Positions 1-9,352 of a stretch of DNA of 64,000 bases are shown piece after piece (within the stretch, counting starts at the first letter, position 1; the number at the start of each line of letters is the position of its first letter). The notes under the pieces were generated by a model. It made no database searches. It was not told the DNA's origin and was given only the letters and a program-made list of their open reading frames with translations. The translations under genes were made by a program, and so were the position numbers. Location of the stretch: positions 327,001 through 391,000 of the forward strand of contig JAAVLQ010000002.1 of NCBI GenBank assembly GCA_012103075.1. Direction: 5' to 3'. This DNA comes from Brucella cytisi. Lineage in GTDB: Bacteria; Pseudomonadota; Alphaproteobacteria; Rhizobiales; Rhizobiaceae.

Positions 1-1
1 T

Positions 2-181
2 GCTGAAATCTCTGCCATTGTGGCGGAAAGTGATGCCTTCGACTATCTCGATGCGCCAATCGTGCGTCTTGGCGGGGCAGAAACTCCAATTCCTTACAAT
101 CCTGATCTTGAACGCGCAACGGTTCCGCAGGTGCCTGATATCCTGAAAAGTGCGCGTGATCTGGCCAAGGGAGTACGCTGA
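2..181 (+). CDS. Acetoin/2-oxoacid dehydrogenase E1 beta subunit, C-terminus (partial)
   Basis: The window opens inside this gene; 59 residues and a TGA stop are present. The tail, with the segment [20 protein letters not shown], is typical of the transketolase-C domain of thiamine-diphosphate-dependent E1 beta subunits (AcoB/PdhB family). Two bases separate it from the following E2 gene, so the two are probably co-transcribed as one dehydrogenase complex operon. The substrate (acetoin versus pyruvate) is inferred only from the type of E2 that follows. Confidence 0.8.
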   Translation, partial: AEISAIVAESDAFDYLDAPIVRLGGAETPIPYNPDLERATVPQVPDILKSARDLAKGVR

Positions 182-183
182 CC

Positions 184-1522
184 ATGGCTGCGGAAGTCAT
201 TCTCCCCAAGGTCGATATGGATATGGAGACGGGGCAGATTTCGCGCTGGTACGCCAAGGATGGCGATACCGTCACGAAGGGCCAGCTTCTCTTTGAAATT
301 GAGACTGACAAGGCGGCGATGGAAGTCGATGCTCCGGCATCAGGCATCATTGCGGATATCAGTGCCGCAGAAGGCGCCGTTGTCCCGGTTGGTCAGACTG
401 TCGCCCGGATCTACGACGAAGGCGAAGAGCGTAATGCTAAGTCAACTTCGGTCGTTGAAGAGCCAGTTGCCGCTGTAACCGTAGAAACCGTCATTGAGCC
501 GGTAACTTCAAAACAGGCTGAACCAAAATCCTCCCAAGGCTTTGAGCCGAGCTCAGCCAATGATGTGCGGGCAACACCACTCGCTCGTCGGCTTGCACGT
601 GAAGCGGGTGTTGATCTTGCAAGTATCTTGGGTTCTGGACCCAAAGGTCGTGTCCAGAAAAAGGACGTTGAAAGCAATATCACCGTCACAAAACCGTTGG
701 CTGTGCAGACTAAATCGTCTGTACGCACAAACACAGATGTTGCTGTCATTAGTCAGCTTAACGCAGTCTGGTTGCGTGAGGGCGAGGCCGATCGGTTGCC
801 GATTGTGCTGATCCACGGCTTTGCTGCGGACCTCAACTCATGGCGTGGCTTGTTTGCCGGGGCATCGCTTGGCCACCCGATACTGGCACTTGATCTTCCG
901 GGACACGGCAATTCACCACGTGTCGTTCCTGAAAGCATTGATGACATTGCTGCTGCAGTCGAAGCGACGCTTGCTGCTTTAGGTGTGACGTCGTGCCTGT
1001 TGATCGGCCACTCGCTTGGCGGGGCCGTCGCCACAGTCACCGCTGCGCGTGGCGTTGTCGATGTGCGTTCCCTGTTGCTTATTTCTTCGGGTGGTTTGGG
1101 ACCGCAGGTCAATGGTGCGTTCATAAAAGGTCTTATCGGCGCGAAAAGCGAAGCCAGCATCGTTCCCCGGTTGAAACTGCTCGTTGTCGATGAGAGCCAT
1201 CTGACGAAGCCGTTCATCAATGCAACAGTTGCACAAGCCGCTGATGCAGAACTGCGCGATACGCAGGAAGCGATTGGTCATCGGTTTTTGCGGATGGCAC
1301 ACAGACTTTTGAGGTTCGCTCAAGCATTGCCTCGCTTGCAATGCCGGTGCGGCTCATCTTCGGTGCCGAAGATCGGGTTATTCCGTTGCCCGGGCTCATG
1401 GTTTGCCGGGGAAAGTTGGCGTCCACATTTTCGCAGGTTGTGGACATATGCCACAAATCGAAGAGCGGGCTGCGGTGCTGCTGCAAATCCTTAAAGAGTG
1501 TGCAACGGCTGCTGCCAATTGA
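184..1522 (+). CDS. acoC: Acetoin dehydrogenase E2-like protein (lipoyl domain + E3-binding domain + alpha/beta hydrolase), two frame breaks
   Basis: Residues 1-77 form a lipoyl domain with the lipoylated lysine in IETDKAAMEVD. A peripheral-subunit (E3)-binding domain follows at about 128-160 (ATPLARRLAREAGVDLASI). From about residue 205 there is an alpha/beta hydrolase fold (VLIHGFAADLNSW, nucleophile elbow GHSLGG). Fusion to a hydrolase instead of a normal catalytic acyltransferase domain is the signature of AcoC-type E2 proteins. The frame breaks at a T5 run (1285-1289) and again near 1390-1402. The correct C-terminus, containing HIFAGCGHMPQ, resumes and ends at TGA 1520-1522. If the breaks are real the protein loses its catalytic histidine. 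Confidence 0.85.
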
Positions 1523-1546
1523 TGTTCAACTGGTGTGATTAAAAAG

Positions 1547-1578
1547 AAAGCACATCGTTTTGCGGCGATGTGCTTTTT
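1547..1578. terminator. Bidirectional rho-independent terminator
   Basis: Perfect 11-bp stem AAAGCACATCG / CGATGTGCTTT, with A-rich sequence on the left and a T run on the right. It sits between the convergent acoC and SorC-regulator genes, so it can stop transcription from either side. Confidence 0.85.
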
Positions 1579-1582
1579 GTTG

Positions 1583-2515
1583 TTACTCGGACTGCGCCCT
1601 GTCCTTGAGCATCTGTGTCGCACTTTCTTCATCGGTGATGAGAACGGTGGGCTTCAGAAGTTCGATTGCGCCAAGCAGAGCGGCAATTTTCTCTTTGCCG
1701 CCTGATGTAAGAATACGCTGCGGCGTCTTCTGAAGACTTTCTATTTTGGCCGACATAACGCGATCGTGCACAGGATCATCAACGATCTTCCCGTTCTTGT
1801 CATAGAAGTGGAAAAGTACGTCGCCGACAGCGCCATTCGCGATGAGCGATAGCTTCTGTTCCTCGTCAATCAGGCCGACACGATAAGACGTGCTGCTGGC
1901 GGTTTGAATGTCGCCGACGCTGAGCAGAACCATGTCCAATTCTTCGGCCATATCCAGCACAGTATTCAATCCGCAACGTTCGATAAGAGCGAACCGTGTC
2001 TCTTTGCTATCAACCAGAGCAGGGGCGGGGATAAGATAGCCTTCACCCTGAAAAATCTGCGCAAACTGCCGGGCAAATTCCGGCGGATTGGAACGGCGTG
2101 GCTGCACGATGCCGCCGAGGAGCGAGATCACTTTCAAATCGTTGAGCGGGCGGGCACCGATGTGCTGCAGAGTGCTGGAAAGGGTGCGCCCCCAGCCGAC
2201 GCCAATCGTCATGCCGTGCTGCACCTTTTCCGACAGATAAGCGCCGGTGGCAGCACTGATCGGTGGAATAGGATCAATGTCAGATGAAGAGAGCGGCGCG
2301 ACAATCGCGCGTTCCAGACCAAAGGTCTTTTCAAGCTCCACTTCCAATGCGGTCAAGCTTGCCAGCTTGCCTTCGATGGTAATTTTTACTTCATTGCGAG
2401 CACGGGCATCAGCAAGAAGGCGCACGATTGTGACACGGCCGACACCGAGCGCTTCTGCGATGTCGTTCTGAGTCATTTGTTCGACGTAATACATCCACGC
2501 GGCACGCGTTCTCAA
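1583..2515 (-). CDS. SorC/DeoR-type sugar-binding transcriptional regulator
   Basis: About 310 residues: an N-terminal helix-turn-helix (MTQNDIAEALGVGRVTIVRL) is followed by the sugar-phosphate-binding SorC domain (GVGWGRTLSSTLQHI; LLSVGDIQTASST). SorC-family proteins sense phosphorylated sugars and control neighbouring catabolic or PTS genes, so the glucitol-type PTS at 3.6-8.4 kb is the likely target (inference). The start given is TTG. The frame stays open about 35 codons further upstream without an ATG, so the true N-terminus may be longer or hidden by a frame break near 2600. Confidence 0.85.
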   Translation of the reverse strand: MRTRAAWMYYVEQMTQNDIAEALGVGRVTIVRLLADARARNEVKITIEGKLASLTALEVELEKTFGLERAIVAPLSSSDIDPIPPISAATGAYLSEKVQHGMTIGVGWGRTLSSTLQHIGARPLNDLKVISLLGGIVQPRRSNPPEFARQFAQIFQGEGYLIPAPALVDSKETRFALIERCGLNTVLDMAEELDMVLLSVGDIQTASSTSYRVGLIDEEQKLSLIANGAVGDVLFHFYDKNGKIVDDPVHDRVMSAKIESLQKTPQRILTSGGKEKIAALLGAIELLKPTVLITDEESATQMLKDRAQSE

Positions 2516-2760
2516 CCGGCTCGTGCGGTTTTCGGCGGCAACGCCTTCCGATCCAATGATGAGGTCAGCTGTCTCTGGATTTTTTGCGTCTTCTTGCCAG
2601 CTTTTTTCAAAAATAATCCCTCAAATTATTGGCGCAATACTGCTTTATAGAAGTGATGCTCTTAAAGCGAACCTATTGCTTTTCCACGTGAAGGCAAACA
2701 ATAATTCACATGCTCTGTCCAAAGGTTGTTCCGGTGGCGCTTCGGTTAAGGAAAATGAAC

Positions 2761-3547
2761 ATGTTACGCATTCTTTCGGAAGAAATTGCAGTCAATCTGA
2801 AAGACCGGCTGCGTGAGGTTCGATATATGATTCGCCGCAATCGTCATGAAAGTTTGCAGGGCGAACAAGCCGCTTCCCGGCCGGGTGAAATCGTGTCGCC
2901 GGAACTGTTGCTTGGACACGCTGCGAGCATGATGGACAAGGCGCTGACCACAGCTGAAACAATCTCCATTTCGTTGATTTCATCGAACCCGAATGTTCAT
3001 AACAGTGCGCCGCATGTGAGAAGCCTGTCGGTTTATTTCGGCGCAGGAGCTGAAGGTGGGCGCGCGTTCCGCAAGGATATGTACTATCTCACGAAGGAAG
3101 TGCTCCGCCGCCATCAGTTGCAGAATGTGCTGATTCAGGAAGCTGTGTTTGTCACGGTGCATGCAAACGTGATGCGCGAACATGGAGCTCTCTTGAAGAG
3201 CGCGGTTGCCGCCGAGGCGGGCGACAAAAAGTAGCCGAAACGGCCAAGGCCATCACGGCCATGTTTTTCGAGCTTCTCGCGGAAAAGCCGGTTCGTTTTA
3301 TTTCATTGGATGGCCATTGCGATCCGCAGGCTTTACGTAAATTCGAAACAATGTGTTTCGCTGCTGTTGGCCCGGCATGCGGACTGGCCACAGCGAAAAA
3401 GCTGGCGACACGGAAGGAATTGACCCGCTTGAGAGCGCCATTCTGGCTTTGGACGCAAGACATGAGCGTCTGATGCAGGCTGCTGAAGATCGAGATCATC
3501 CACAGCTCGAAAATCTGTTCCAGACCTTGATTGCACACCTGCCATAA
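2761..3547 (+). CDS. Uncharacterised ~260-residue protein beside the sugar PTS, two frame breaks
   Basis: I do not recognise the family. The ATG at 2761 is preferred over 2755 because the AAGG at 2748-2751 is then correctly spaced. The protein reads MLRILSEEIAVNLKDRLREV, continues through KDMYYLTKEVLRRHQLQNVL and, after a break at an A5 run (3226-3230), through AMFFELLAEKPVRFISLDGH. After a second A5 run (3396-3400) it ends ...LENLFQTLIAHLP. It appears soluble and largely helical, with no signal peptide or membrane segment. A strong terminator follows. It faces the PTS operon tail-to-tail and lies next to the SorC gene, so a role connected with PTS control or sugar use is possible but unproven. 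Confidence 0.65.
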
Positions 3548-3585
3548 AACAAAGCCCGGATACGATGATCCGGGCTTTGTTTTTA
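3548..3585. terminator. Strong bidirectional terminator
   Basis: Perfect 14-bp stem AACAAAGCCCGGAT / ATCCGGGCTTTGTT with a 6-base loop and T run. It lies between the convergent 2761-3547 gene and the Enzyme I gene. Confidence 0.95.
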
Positions 3586-3606
3586 TAGATGCGTCGCAGA
3601 TGAAGT

Positions 3607-5578
3607 TTAGTTTCCAAACATATCTGCGATCAGCTTTTTGCGCGGGGAATTGAAGCCGGACTCATGCTGAGCTCGGTCAGTCCCATGCGCAGGAATTCGC
3701 CGATGAGTTCCGGCTTTCCTGCAGCTTCGCCGCACATGCCCACCATGATGCCTGCTTCGGTACCCGCCTTTGCGGTCATCTCAATTGCCGCCATGACAGC
3801 CGGGTGGCTTACGTCGTTGAGCTTCGCAACGGTTGGATTGAGCCGATCCGCAGCCATCACATATTGCGTGAGATCATTGGTGCCGATGGAGAAGAAAGCC
3901 GATTCTTTTGCGAGTTCTCTGGCGGCAAAAACAGCCGCCGGTGTCTCAATCATAACGCCAAGGTCAAACTGGGCGAAGGCTTTACCTTCGTTTGTAAGTT
4001 CGCTGATGCATTCTGCGATCAGTCGTTTGGTTGCGCGAATTTCTTCGACATCCGAGACCATCGGCAGCATCACCTTGAGGTTGCCATTGACTGCTGCGCG
4101 CAGCAATGCGCGCAACTGCGGCTTGAATACATCCAAACGATCCAGACACATGCGAATGCCGCGCCAGCCAAGGAAAGGGTTTTTCTTCCTCGGGAAACTC
4201 GATGCCTGCAATGGGCTTATCGCCACCGATATCGAGGGTCCGGACAATAACCGAATGTGGTGCGAATGCTTTGAGAAGTGCCGAATAGGTTTCGGCCTGC
4301 ATATCTTCGGACGGCAGATGAATATGCTTCATAAAGAGGAGCTCAGTACGGAAAAGACCAACACCCATCGCACCGGCGTCGAGCGCGACGTCGATCTCCT
4401 CAAGCGCGCCCATATTGGCTGCGACTTCGATAATGGTTCCATCTGCGCGACGCGGTGTGATCGAGCGATAAGCATCCAGAGCTTGCTTTTCCTGCATTGC
4501 TTTGGAAATACGCGCTTCGATTTCGTTGCGGATAGCCAAGTCTGGATCGGCATGAACGATGCCGAACGTTCCGTCCACTGCTACGGTCTTTGCATTCTCG
4601 AGCTCATGGATTGCACTTCCGAGGCCAAGAACAGCCGGAATGCCATGCGTGCGCGCAATGATCGCAACATGCGATGTGGCGCCGCCATGTCCGCAGACAA
4701 CACCTTTGATTTTCTTGAGCGGAGCTCTTGCTAAATCCCGGCGCCGATGTCTTCAGCGATGAGTACGGATCCTGCTGGCAAGCCTTCCAGATTGATATCT
4801 TCCTTGCCGAGAAGTGCAAGACAGATCTGGCGACTGACGGCATGCACATCATCTGCACGTGCATTAAGATAGTGATCGTCGAGTGCCGCAAACTGCCCGG
4901 CAACCGTGGAAGCTGCAGCAAGCATCGCCGAAATGGCATCTAAACCATCTCGAATGAGCCCAAGCGCTTCGTCGGTCAGGCTATCATCCGCAGCAATATC
5001 CTTTAATGCCGCAATGATGCCTCTGTCAGCGTCAGCGAGGTTGTCGCTGGAGAGCGAAGCATCCATGCGTTGCTGTACCGTCGCGATAGCCGACTTAAAA
5101 TGGGCAATCTCGGTGTCTATTTCAGATGCTGCAAGCTTCCGGCCCAACGGCTTGATTTCTTCAGGAAAAACGGAAACGCAGTGCCCAATGAGATGCCTTC
5201 GCTCGCACCAATGCCTTTTATCTGACCCGTGGGCAGCTTTATCGTAATCGCAGGCTGAGTAGCGGCTGGCGGCGCTGTTTCTGCTTGAGGGGTAGCAGCG
5301 GGTGCAGCGGCCTCTTCAAGACCAGCCTGCGGGTTTTCCAGATAGCCAATCAAAGCTTCGATGGCTTCAATGGCATCGGCACCATCGGCACGAACGGTCA
5401 CTTCATCAAGCTCTTTCACACCAAGCAGCATCAGCTTGACGGAGCTTTTGGCGCTTACGCTTTTTCCGGCCTTGGCGATTTCGATGTCGCTTTCAAAACC
5501 CTTGGCCAGTGTAACGAAGCGGGTTGCGGGGCGCGCATGCAGCCCTTCATGCACCCGGACGATAGTCGAGCGTTCCAT
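3607..5578 (-). CDS. HPr-Enzyme I fusion (phosphoenolpyruvate-protein phosphotransferase), four frame breaks
   Basis: Transfers phosphate from phosphoenolpyruvate through Enzyme I to HPr and on to the sugar-specific EII proteins encoded just downstream. Residues 1-90 are HPr with the phospho-histidine in GLHARPATRF. An Ala/Pro-rich linker (AAAPAATPQAETAPPAATQP) leads into Enzyme I, with the active histidine in GGATSHVAIIAR, then GVGLFRTELLF, LDIGGDKP, NPFLGWRGIRMC and the C-terminal cysteine in GMCGEAAG. Frame breaks lie near 5160, 4730 (GGG for GGGG), 4170 (A5 for A4) and 3633 (A5 for A6). All sit in short runs and the family sequence resumes at once. The correct end is ...LIADMFGN, with the stop at 3607. 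Alphaproteobacteria normally carry only the nitrogen-type PTS, so a sugar-type HPr-EI fusion is notable. Confidence 0.85.
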
Positions 5579-5686
5579 TTATATAAGCCTCAAAGCGACA
5601 TCTGAAACATTCCAACATCCTGAATGTCGAAACTTGTTCCAATTATCTGTTTTAACACGTAATTCCAAATCCAATGATGGCCAGAT

Positions 5687-6066
5687 TCAGCCGCCGATGG
5701 TGATAATCTGCCCTTCTTTGAGAGCAGCGACAAGCTCTTCGCCGACGATTTCAGTAGCGCAAATTTCGCACGGACGATCTGTCGATTGTGCGCCCGTAAA
5801 CGAAATAACGACGTGGCCGATTTCGCGTACTTTTGCCGGGCGCTATCACCGACAGCAGTGATTTCTGCGTTGAGTGAGCCGATGGTGATGCGGGCTCCGA
5901 CAGCAGGTGCGGACACTTCAGGTCCTTCTTCCACGATATGCATTACGGAAACTTCAGCGAGTTCGGGTGGCGATCCATCCGCAAAAAGAATGAGAACGCC
6001 GCCTTCAGCGAGATCCGCAACTTCCGGGCCGATCGCGGTGATCCGCGTTTTCAGATGTATCGACAT
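5687..6066 (-). CDS. srlB: PTS glucitol/sorbitol-type EIIA, one frame break
   Basis: About 126 residues, the usual size of the glucitol-family EIIA. It starts MSIHLKTRITAIGPEV with AAGGA upstream and contains GVLILFADGSPPELAEVSVM. The frame breaks near 5835 (AAGTAC where AAGGTAC is expected). The family C-terminus (GHVVISFTGAQ...EGQIITIGG) then continues in the neighbouring frame to TGA at 5687. It receives phosphate from HPr and passes it to the EIIB domain of the next gene. It lies between srlE and the HPr-EI gene in one operon on the minus strand. Confidence 0.85.
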
Positions 6067-6185
6067 AGAGGCGGTCCTTTCTTGGTATGATCTTCGATGC
6101 CCGGAAATAGTGATCAGGGGACATCGACATTGCAGATGTTTGGGAGATTGCCTGCCGCCGCTTTTGCTGCGACAGGCTGAACGTC

Positions 6186-7172
6186 TTAAAGCACTGCGAG
6201 GCTGACAACCCATGCGATCAGGACCGAAAGTGGCCCCATGATCTGACGGCTGATCAGAACTGCCGGAACACCAATTTCGATTGTCTTGGGTTTCGCTTCC
6301 CCGAGCGCCAGACCAACCGGTACGAAGTCACAACCGACCTGCGTGTTGTAGGCAAAGAGCGCAGGCAGGGCCATGGCCGGAGCGATGGTGCCGTTGGCGA
6401 TCTGCGGTCCTATGATCGCCACGCCGACGACCTGCGCGATAACGGCGCCGGGTCCAAGGATTGGCGAAAGGAACGGCAAGCCGCAGATGGCGGAAAGCAC
6501 GAGCAAGCCGACAATATTATTGGCTAGGGGTCCAAGCGGCTGAGCAAGAATATCGCCAATGCCTGTATAGAGGATCAGACCGATCAGCATGGTCACGAAT
6601 GCCATGAATGGCAAAACGTTACGGATAACCTGATCGATTGTGCGGCGACCCGCCCGGAAGAAGATACCAACCACACGGCCCATGACACGACCGATACTGC
6701 TGATCAGTCCGACCAAGCCGCCTTCGCTCGGCTGTTCTATCGGTGCAGGCTCTTCTTCTTCAGCTGCGGCAGCTGCAGGGGTTGCGGCGGCTGAGCCATC
6801 AGCGGATACAATGTCTTCCGGCTTCACACCTGACACGTAAATGTCCTCTGTGATGAACTGTGCCAGTGGCCCGGATTGTCCAACCGGTGTGATGTTTACC
6901 GTTGGAATGCGCTTGCGCGGATAGACGCCGCAACGGGCAGTGCCGCCGCAATCGACAACCACGACTGCCATTTCGCTTTCGATTGGCGGTGAGCGGAAGC
7001 CGTCAACGGCCTCTGCTCCGGTCAGTTCGGCAATCCGGCGTGCAAGCGGATGAATGCCGCCGCCAGTGACCGAAACCACCTTATTGCGTTGCTCTGTCGG
7101 CTGAATGACAAGCGGACCGCCCCAGCCATTTGAGCCGCGGGAAATTTTAACTGCCTTATAGGTCTTTACCAT
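6186..7172 (-). CDS. srlE: PTS glucitol/sorbitol-type EIIB with C-terminal membrane domain
   Basis: Intact, 328 residues. Residues 1-120 are the cytosolic EIIB domain; the cysteine in GGTARCGVYP is the likely phosphorylated residue. A flexible Ala/Glu/Pro linker (about 130-150) follows. The C-terminal half has the hydrophobic segments of the glucitol permease (FMAFVTMLIGLILYTGIG, NNIVGLLVLSAICGLPFL, GPGAVIAQVVGVAIIGPQIA). Together with SrlA it forms the membrane transporter that phosphorylates a hexitol or related sugar during import. The exact substrate cannot be told from sequence. Confidence 0.9.
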   Translation of the reverse strand: MVKTYKAVKISRGSNGWGGPLVIQPTEQRNKVVSVTGGGIHPLARRIAELTGAEAVDGFRSPPIESEMAVVVVDCGGTARCGVYPRKRIPTVNITPVGQSGPLAQFITEDIYVSGVKPEDIVSADGSAAATPAAAAAEEEEPAPIEQPSEGGLVGLISSIGRVMGRVVGIFFRAGRRTIDQVIRNVLPFMAFVTMLIGLILYTGIGDILAQPLGPLANNIVGLLVLSAICGLPFLSPILGPGAVIAQVVGVAIIGPQIANGTIAPAMALPALFAYNTQVGCDFVPVGLALGEAKPKTIEIGVPAVLISRQIMGPLSVLIAWVVSLAVL

Positions 7173-7193
7173 GTCGTCCTCCCCAATTCCCGC

Positions 7194-7979
7194 TTAAAGC
7201 TCTATGCCCTGACGCCGCGCCATGATGGCGGTGATGCGTTCTGTGAGCATGCCTTTAAGGAGGATCACGACGAGACCAACGATGGCGTACCAGATGGCGA
7301 CGTTGATGTGATAACCCGTTGGAACTGCGCCCTTCTTCTCAAGTTCGAGAAGTGCAACGAGCACGCCGCCCCAGACAAAGTATTCGCCCGGATTGATGTG
7401 CGGGAAGAGACCCAGTGGCGGATGAACATAGGAAACAGCCGCGTCATAGAAGGCGGGCTTGTATTTTTCGTCCAGAAACGACCCGAATGTGTAGGCCATC
7501 GGGTTGGTCAGGAAGAACACCGAAAGAACCGGCAGAACCGTATAGCGGGTAAGTGCGATACGTCCGGCGCTGCGGGCAATGCCGTGGACGCGCTTTTCAC
7601 CGACCAGTTCGGTTACGGCATAGAAGGCGGTCATCAGCACGACGAGCGTCGGGATAATACCCGTTACAAACCCGGCAAAAACTTCGCCACCCTTCTGGAA
7701 GACGCCAATGAAATGCTTGCCGATCGAAGCAAGCCAGCCCAGCTGTTCTTCCTGCTGGACGTTCTGAAGGCGTTCCTTGAACTGATCAACGGTAATTCCG
7801 CCGCTGCCGGCATCGGCTGGCGCGGTGGTTGTTGCTTGTGCAAGCTGCAGAAGATCATTTCCCGCGTGCTCTGCGGCATGTTTGCCATGCAGGGCCGCAT
7901 CGGAAATCATGCTGCCGGCCATATGTATAGATTGCATTGTTACGTCAGCATGTTGTGCCAACATCGTCACTATCGACAT
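7194..7979 (-). CDS. srlA: PTS glucitol/sorbitol-type EIIC membrane subunit
   Basis: 261 residues. The start MSIVTMLAQHADVTMQ is chosen because GAGGAGG stands just upstream; the frame is open ten codons further. The N-terminal third is soluble and Ala/Gln-rich. The rest has several membrane spans (FVTGIIPTLVVLMTAFYAV; LPVLSVFFLTNPMAYTFGSF; INVAIWYAIVGLVVILL) typical of SrlA. The first roughly 60 residues are longer than in enterobacterial SrlA. It lies 21 bases upstream of srlE in the same operon. Confidence 0.9.
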   Translation of the reverse strand: MSIVTMLAQHADVTMQSIHMAGSMISDAALHGKHAAEHAGNDLLQLAQATTTAPADAGSGGITVDQFKERLQNVQQEEQLGWLASIGKHFIGVFQKGGEVFAGFVTGIIPTLVVLMTAFYAVTELVGEKRVHGIARSAGRIALTRYTVLPVLSVFFLTNPMAYTFGSFLDEKYKPAFYDAAVSYVHPPLGLFPHINPGEYFVWGGVLVALLELEKKGAVPTGYHINVAIWYAIVGLVVILLKGMLTERITAIMARRQGIEL

Positions 7980-8016
7980 TGCTCCTCCTCGATTGCTTGT
8001 TTCAGGCAAGCAACTC

Positions 8017-8448
8017 CTATGCTCCCACTGCCTTCAGACCTTCGAGTTCGATCCCATCGGATTGATCTCTTATGCGACCGATCTGCTCTATCGCCTGCTT
8101 GGCAGCAGCCACCACTTCAGGCGTTCCTTCTCCAATTGCGGGATTGTCCTGCAACTCGCTGAGGCGCATTCCCTCAAAGCCTTCGCGGCGGCTGAATGTT
8201 GCAAAAACTGTTCGTCCGCTCATTTGCAGGAAGCGTCGCACCACCAAATTGCGGTCTACGACGAGCAAAACAATAACGCCTCTGCCGAAGCGGCCTCGCA
8301 CATGACCCGCGCCGACAAAGCCGTCAGAATATTTCGAGGTGATGCCTTTCATCACATCGGAATAGTGACGCATCTGAAACCAGACGCCCAGAGACTGAAA
8401 GCCCCAAAGCAAGGCGAGCGCCAGCAAAGCCCATTGCCAGATAGCCAT
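8017..8448 (-). CDS. gutM: GutM-family protein of the glucitol PTS locus
   Basis: 143 residues from the ATG at 8448, which has GGGAGGAG in front; the longer open frame upstream has no ribosome site. One N-terminal membrane span (AIWQWALLALALLWGFQSLG) is followed by a soluble domain (SDGFVGAGHVRGRFGRGVIV) as in GutM/SrlM. GutM is described as an activator in enterobacterial glucitol operons, but the membrane anchor and constant linkage to SrlAEB also suit an accessory transporter role. First gene of the gutM-srlA-srlE-srlB-HPr/EI operon. Confidence 0.85.
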   Translation of the reverse strand: MAIWQWALLALALLWGFQSLGVWFQMRHYSDVMKGITSKYSDGFVGAGHVRGRFGRGVIVLLVVDRNLVVRRFLQMSGRTVFATFSRREGFEGMRLSELQDNPAIGEGTPEVVAAAKQAIEQIGRIRDQSDGIELEGLKAVGA

Positions 8449-8630
8449 TTTGTTCTCCTCCCACGAAGGACGAATAGGATATTTTCCGAGTTCGCCCTTC
8501 AGTAAATAGAGAACATTTGTCTTCTTGAATGTCAATATGTATAATTTTGTCAGCAAATGAAGACGAATGACGACTGACATTGCAATCGGTTTCGCATAAT
8601 GTCGTTTGTAAACGGGAGGCCGCTCGCAAC

Positions 8631-9266
8631 ATGGATTTGCTACTCAGAGAACAAATGGCATCGATGCCAGATTTGCGTCATCGACTGCGCCAGCTGCGTT
8701 GGTTCAGGGCGACGTTCCGTAAACATGCGAGCTTACTGCATGAGCTTTATGGCGTCGAATATGAGATTGATGAAAAGAAGCTCACAGAAGCCTTCCTGAA
8801 CTGGGTGGAGCTCGTTGATCAGAACAAGCGTTTCGCCAAGGTGGATCGTAAGGATTTCATCACCTTTGCTGCGGGCCTTGTGTTGCGAGAGCTGATCCGC
8901 TTGTCACCTGCGAAGGTCGTTTCGCCGCCAAAGCACGCTGCAGACGATGCCGCGCGTCTTTACGAAATCGTCAGCTTCTGGCCAGAAGGTTTTCTCTACA
9001 CAAACTACTGTATCTGCGCGATTGCTGCTGTGCAGGAGCAGGAATTCGGTACTGTTCCGGATATCGATCAGTGTGCTGATGAGCTGCGGACATGGTGGTC
9101 TTACAAGGAAAACGTCTCGGAAATGCCGGGTTATGCGATAGCATTTCTTGATAAGTTTCTTGGTAGCGAGCCGAACTGGGTCATGCCGGATCTGGCGTCG
9201 GCGCGTGCAGCGGTGAAGCGTGCTTTGGGGGCTGATAATCCGGTCACGAAAATCCAAAATAATTAG
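8631..9266 (+). CDS. Uncharacterised ~211-residue protein divergent from the glucitol PTS operon
   Basis: Reads MDLLLREQMASMPDLRHRLR and continues with LTEAFLNWVELVDQNKRFAK, ITFAAGLVLRELIRLSPAK and LRTWWSYKENVSEMPGYAIA. No signal peptide, no membrane span, acidic and helical. The start was chosen at the ATG 13 bases after GGGAGG (8612-8617); the frame is open to a TTG at 8580. I do not recognise a family. It is transcribed away from gutM, so the 180 bases between them probably hold both promoters. Coding pattern and intact length suggest a real gene. Confidence 0.7.
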   Translation: MDLLLREQMASMPDLRHRLRQLRWFRATFRKHASLLHELYGVEYEIDEKKLTEAFLNWVELVDQNKRFAKVDRKDFITFAAGLVLRELIRLSPAKVVSPPKHAADDAARLYEIVSFWPEGFLYTNYCICAIAAVQEQEFGTVPDIDQCADELRTWWSYKENVSEMPGYAIAFLDKFLGSEPNWVMPDLASARAAVKRALGADNPVTKIQNN

Positions 9267-9352
9267 TGGTCGCTTTGTTCCAGTGCGGAAAGTGCTTATT
9301 CCACTCGGAATATCAGCGTTTAACCAGCACCGGAGCCGGGCATTTCAAAGGC

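Noticed and set aside
3664..4734. 356-codon plus-strand open frame
   Set aside because: Exactly antisense to the Enzyme I part of the HPr-EI gene, whose motifs are unmistakable; no ribosome site or family.
7308..8162. 284-codon plus-strand open frame
   Set aside because: Antisense to srlA and gutM; composition is that of a shadow frame.
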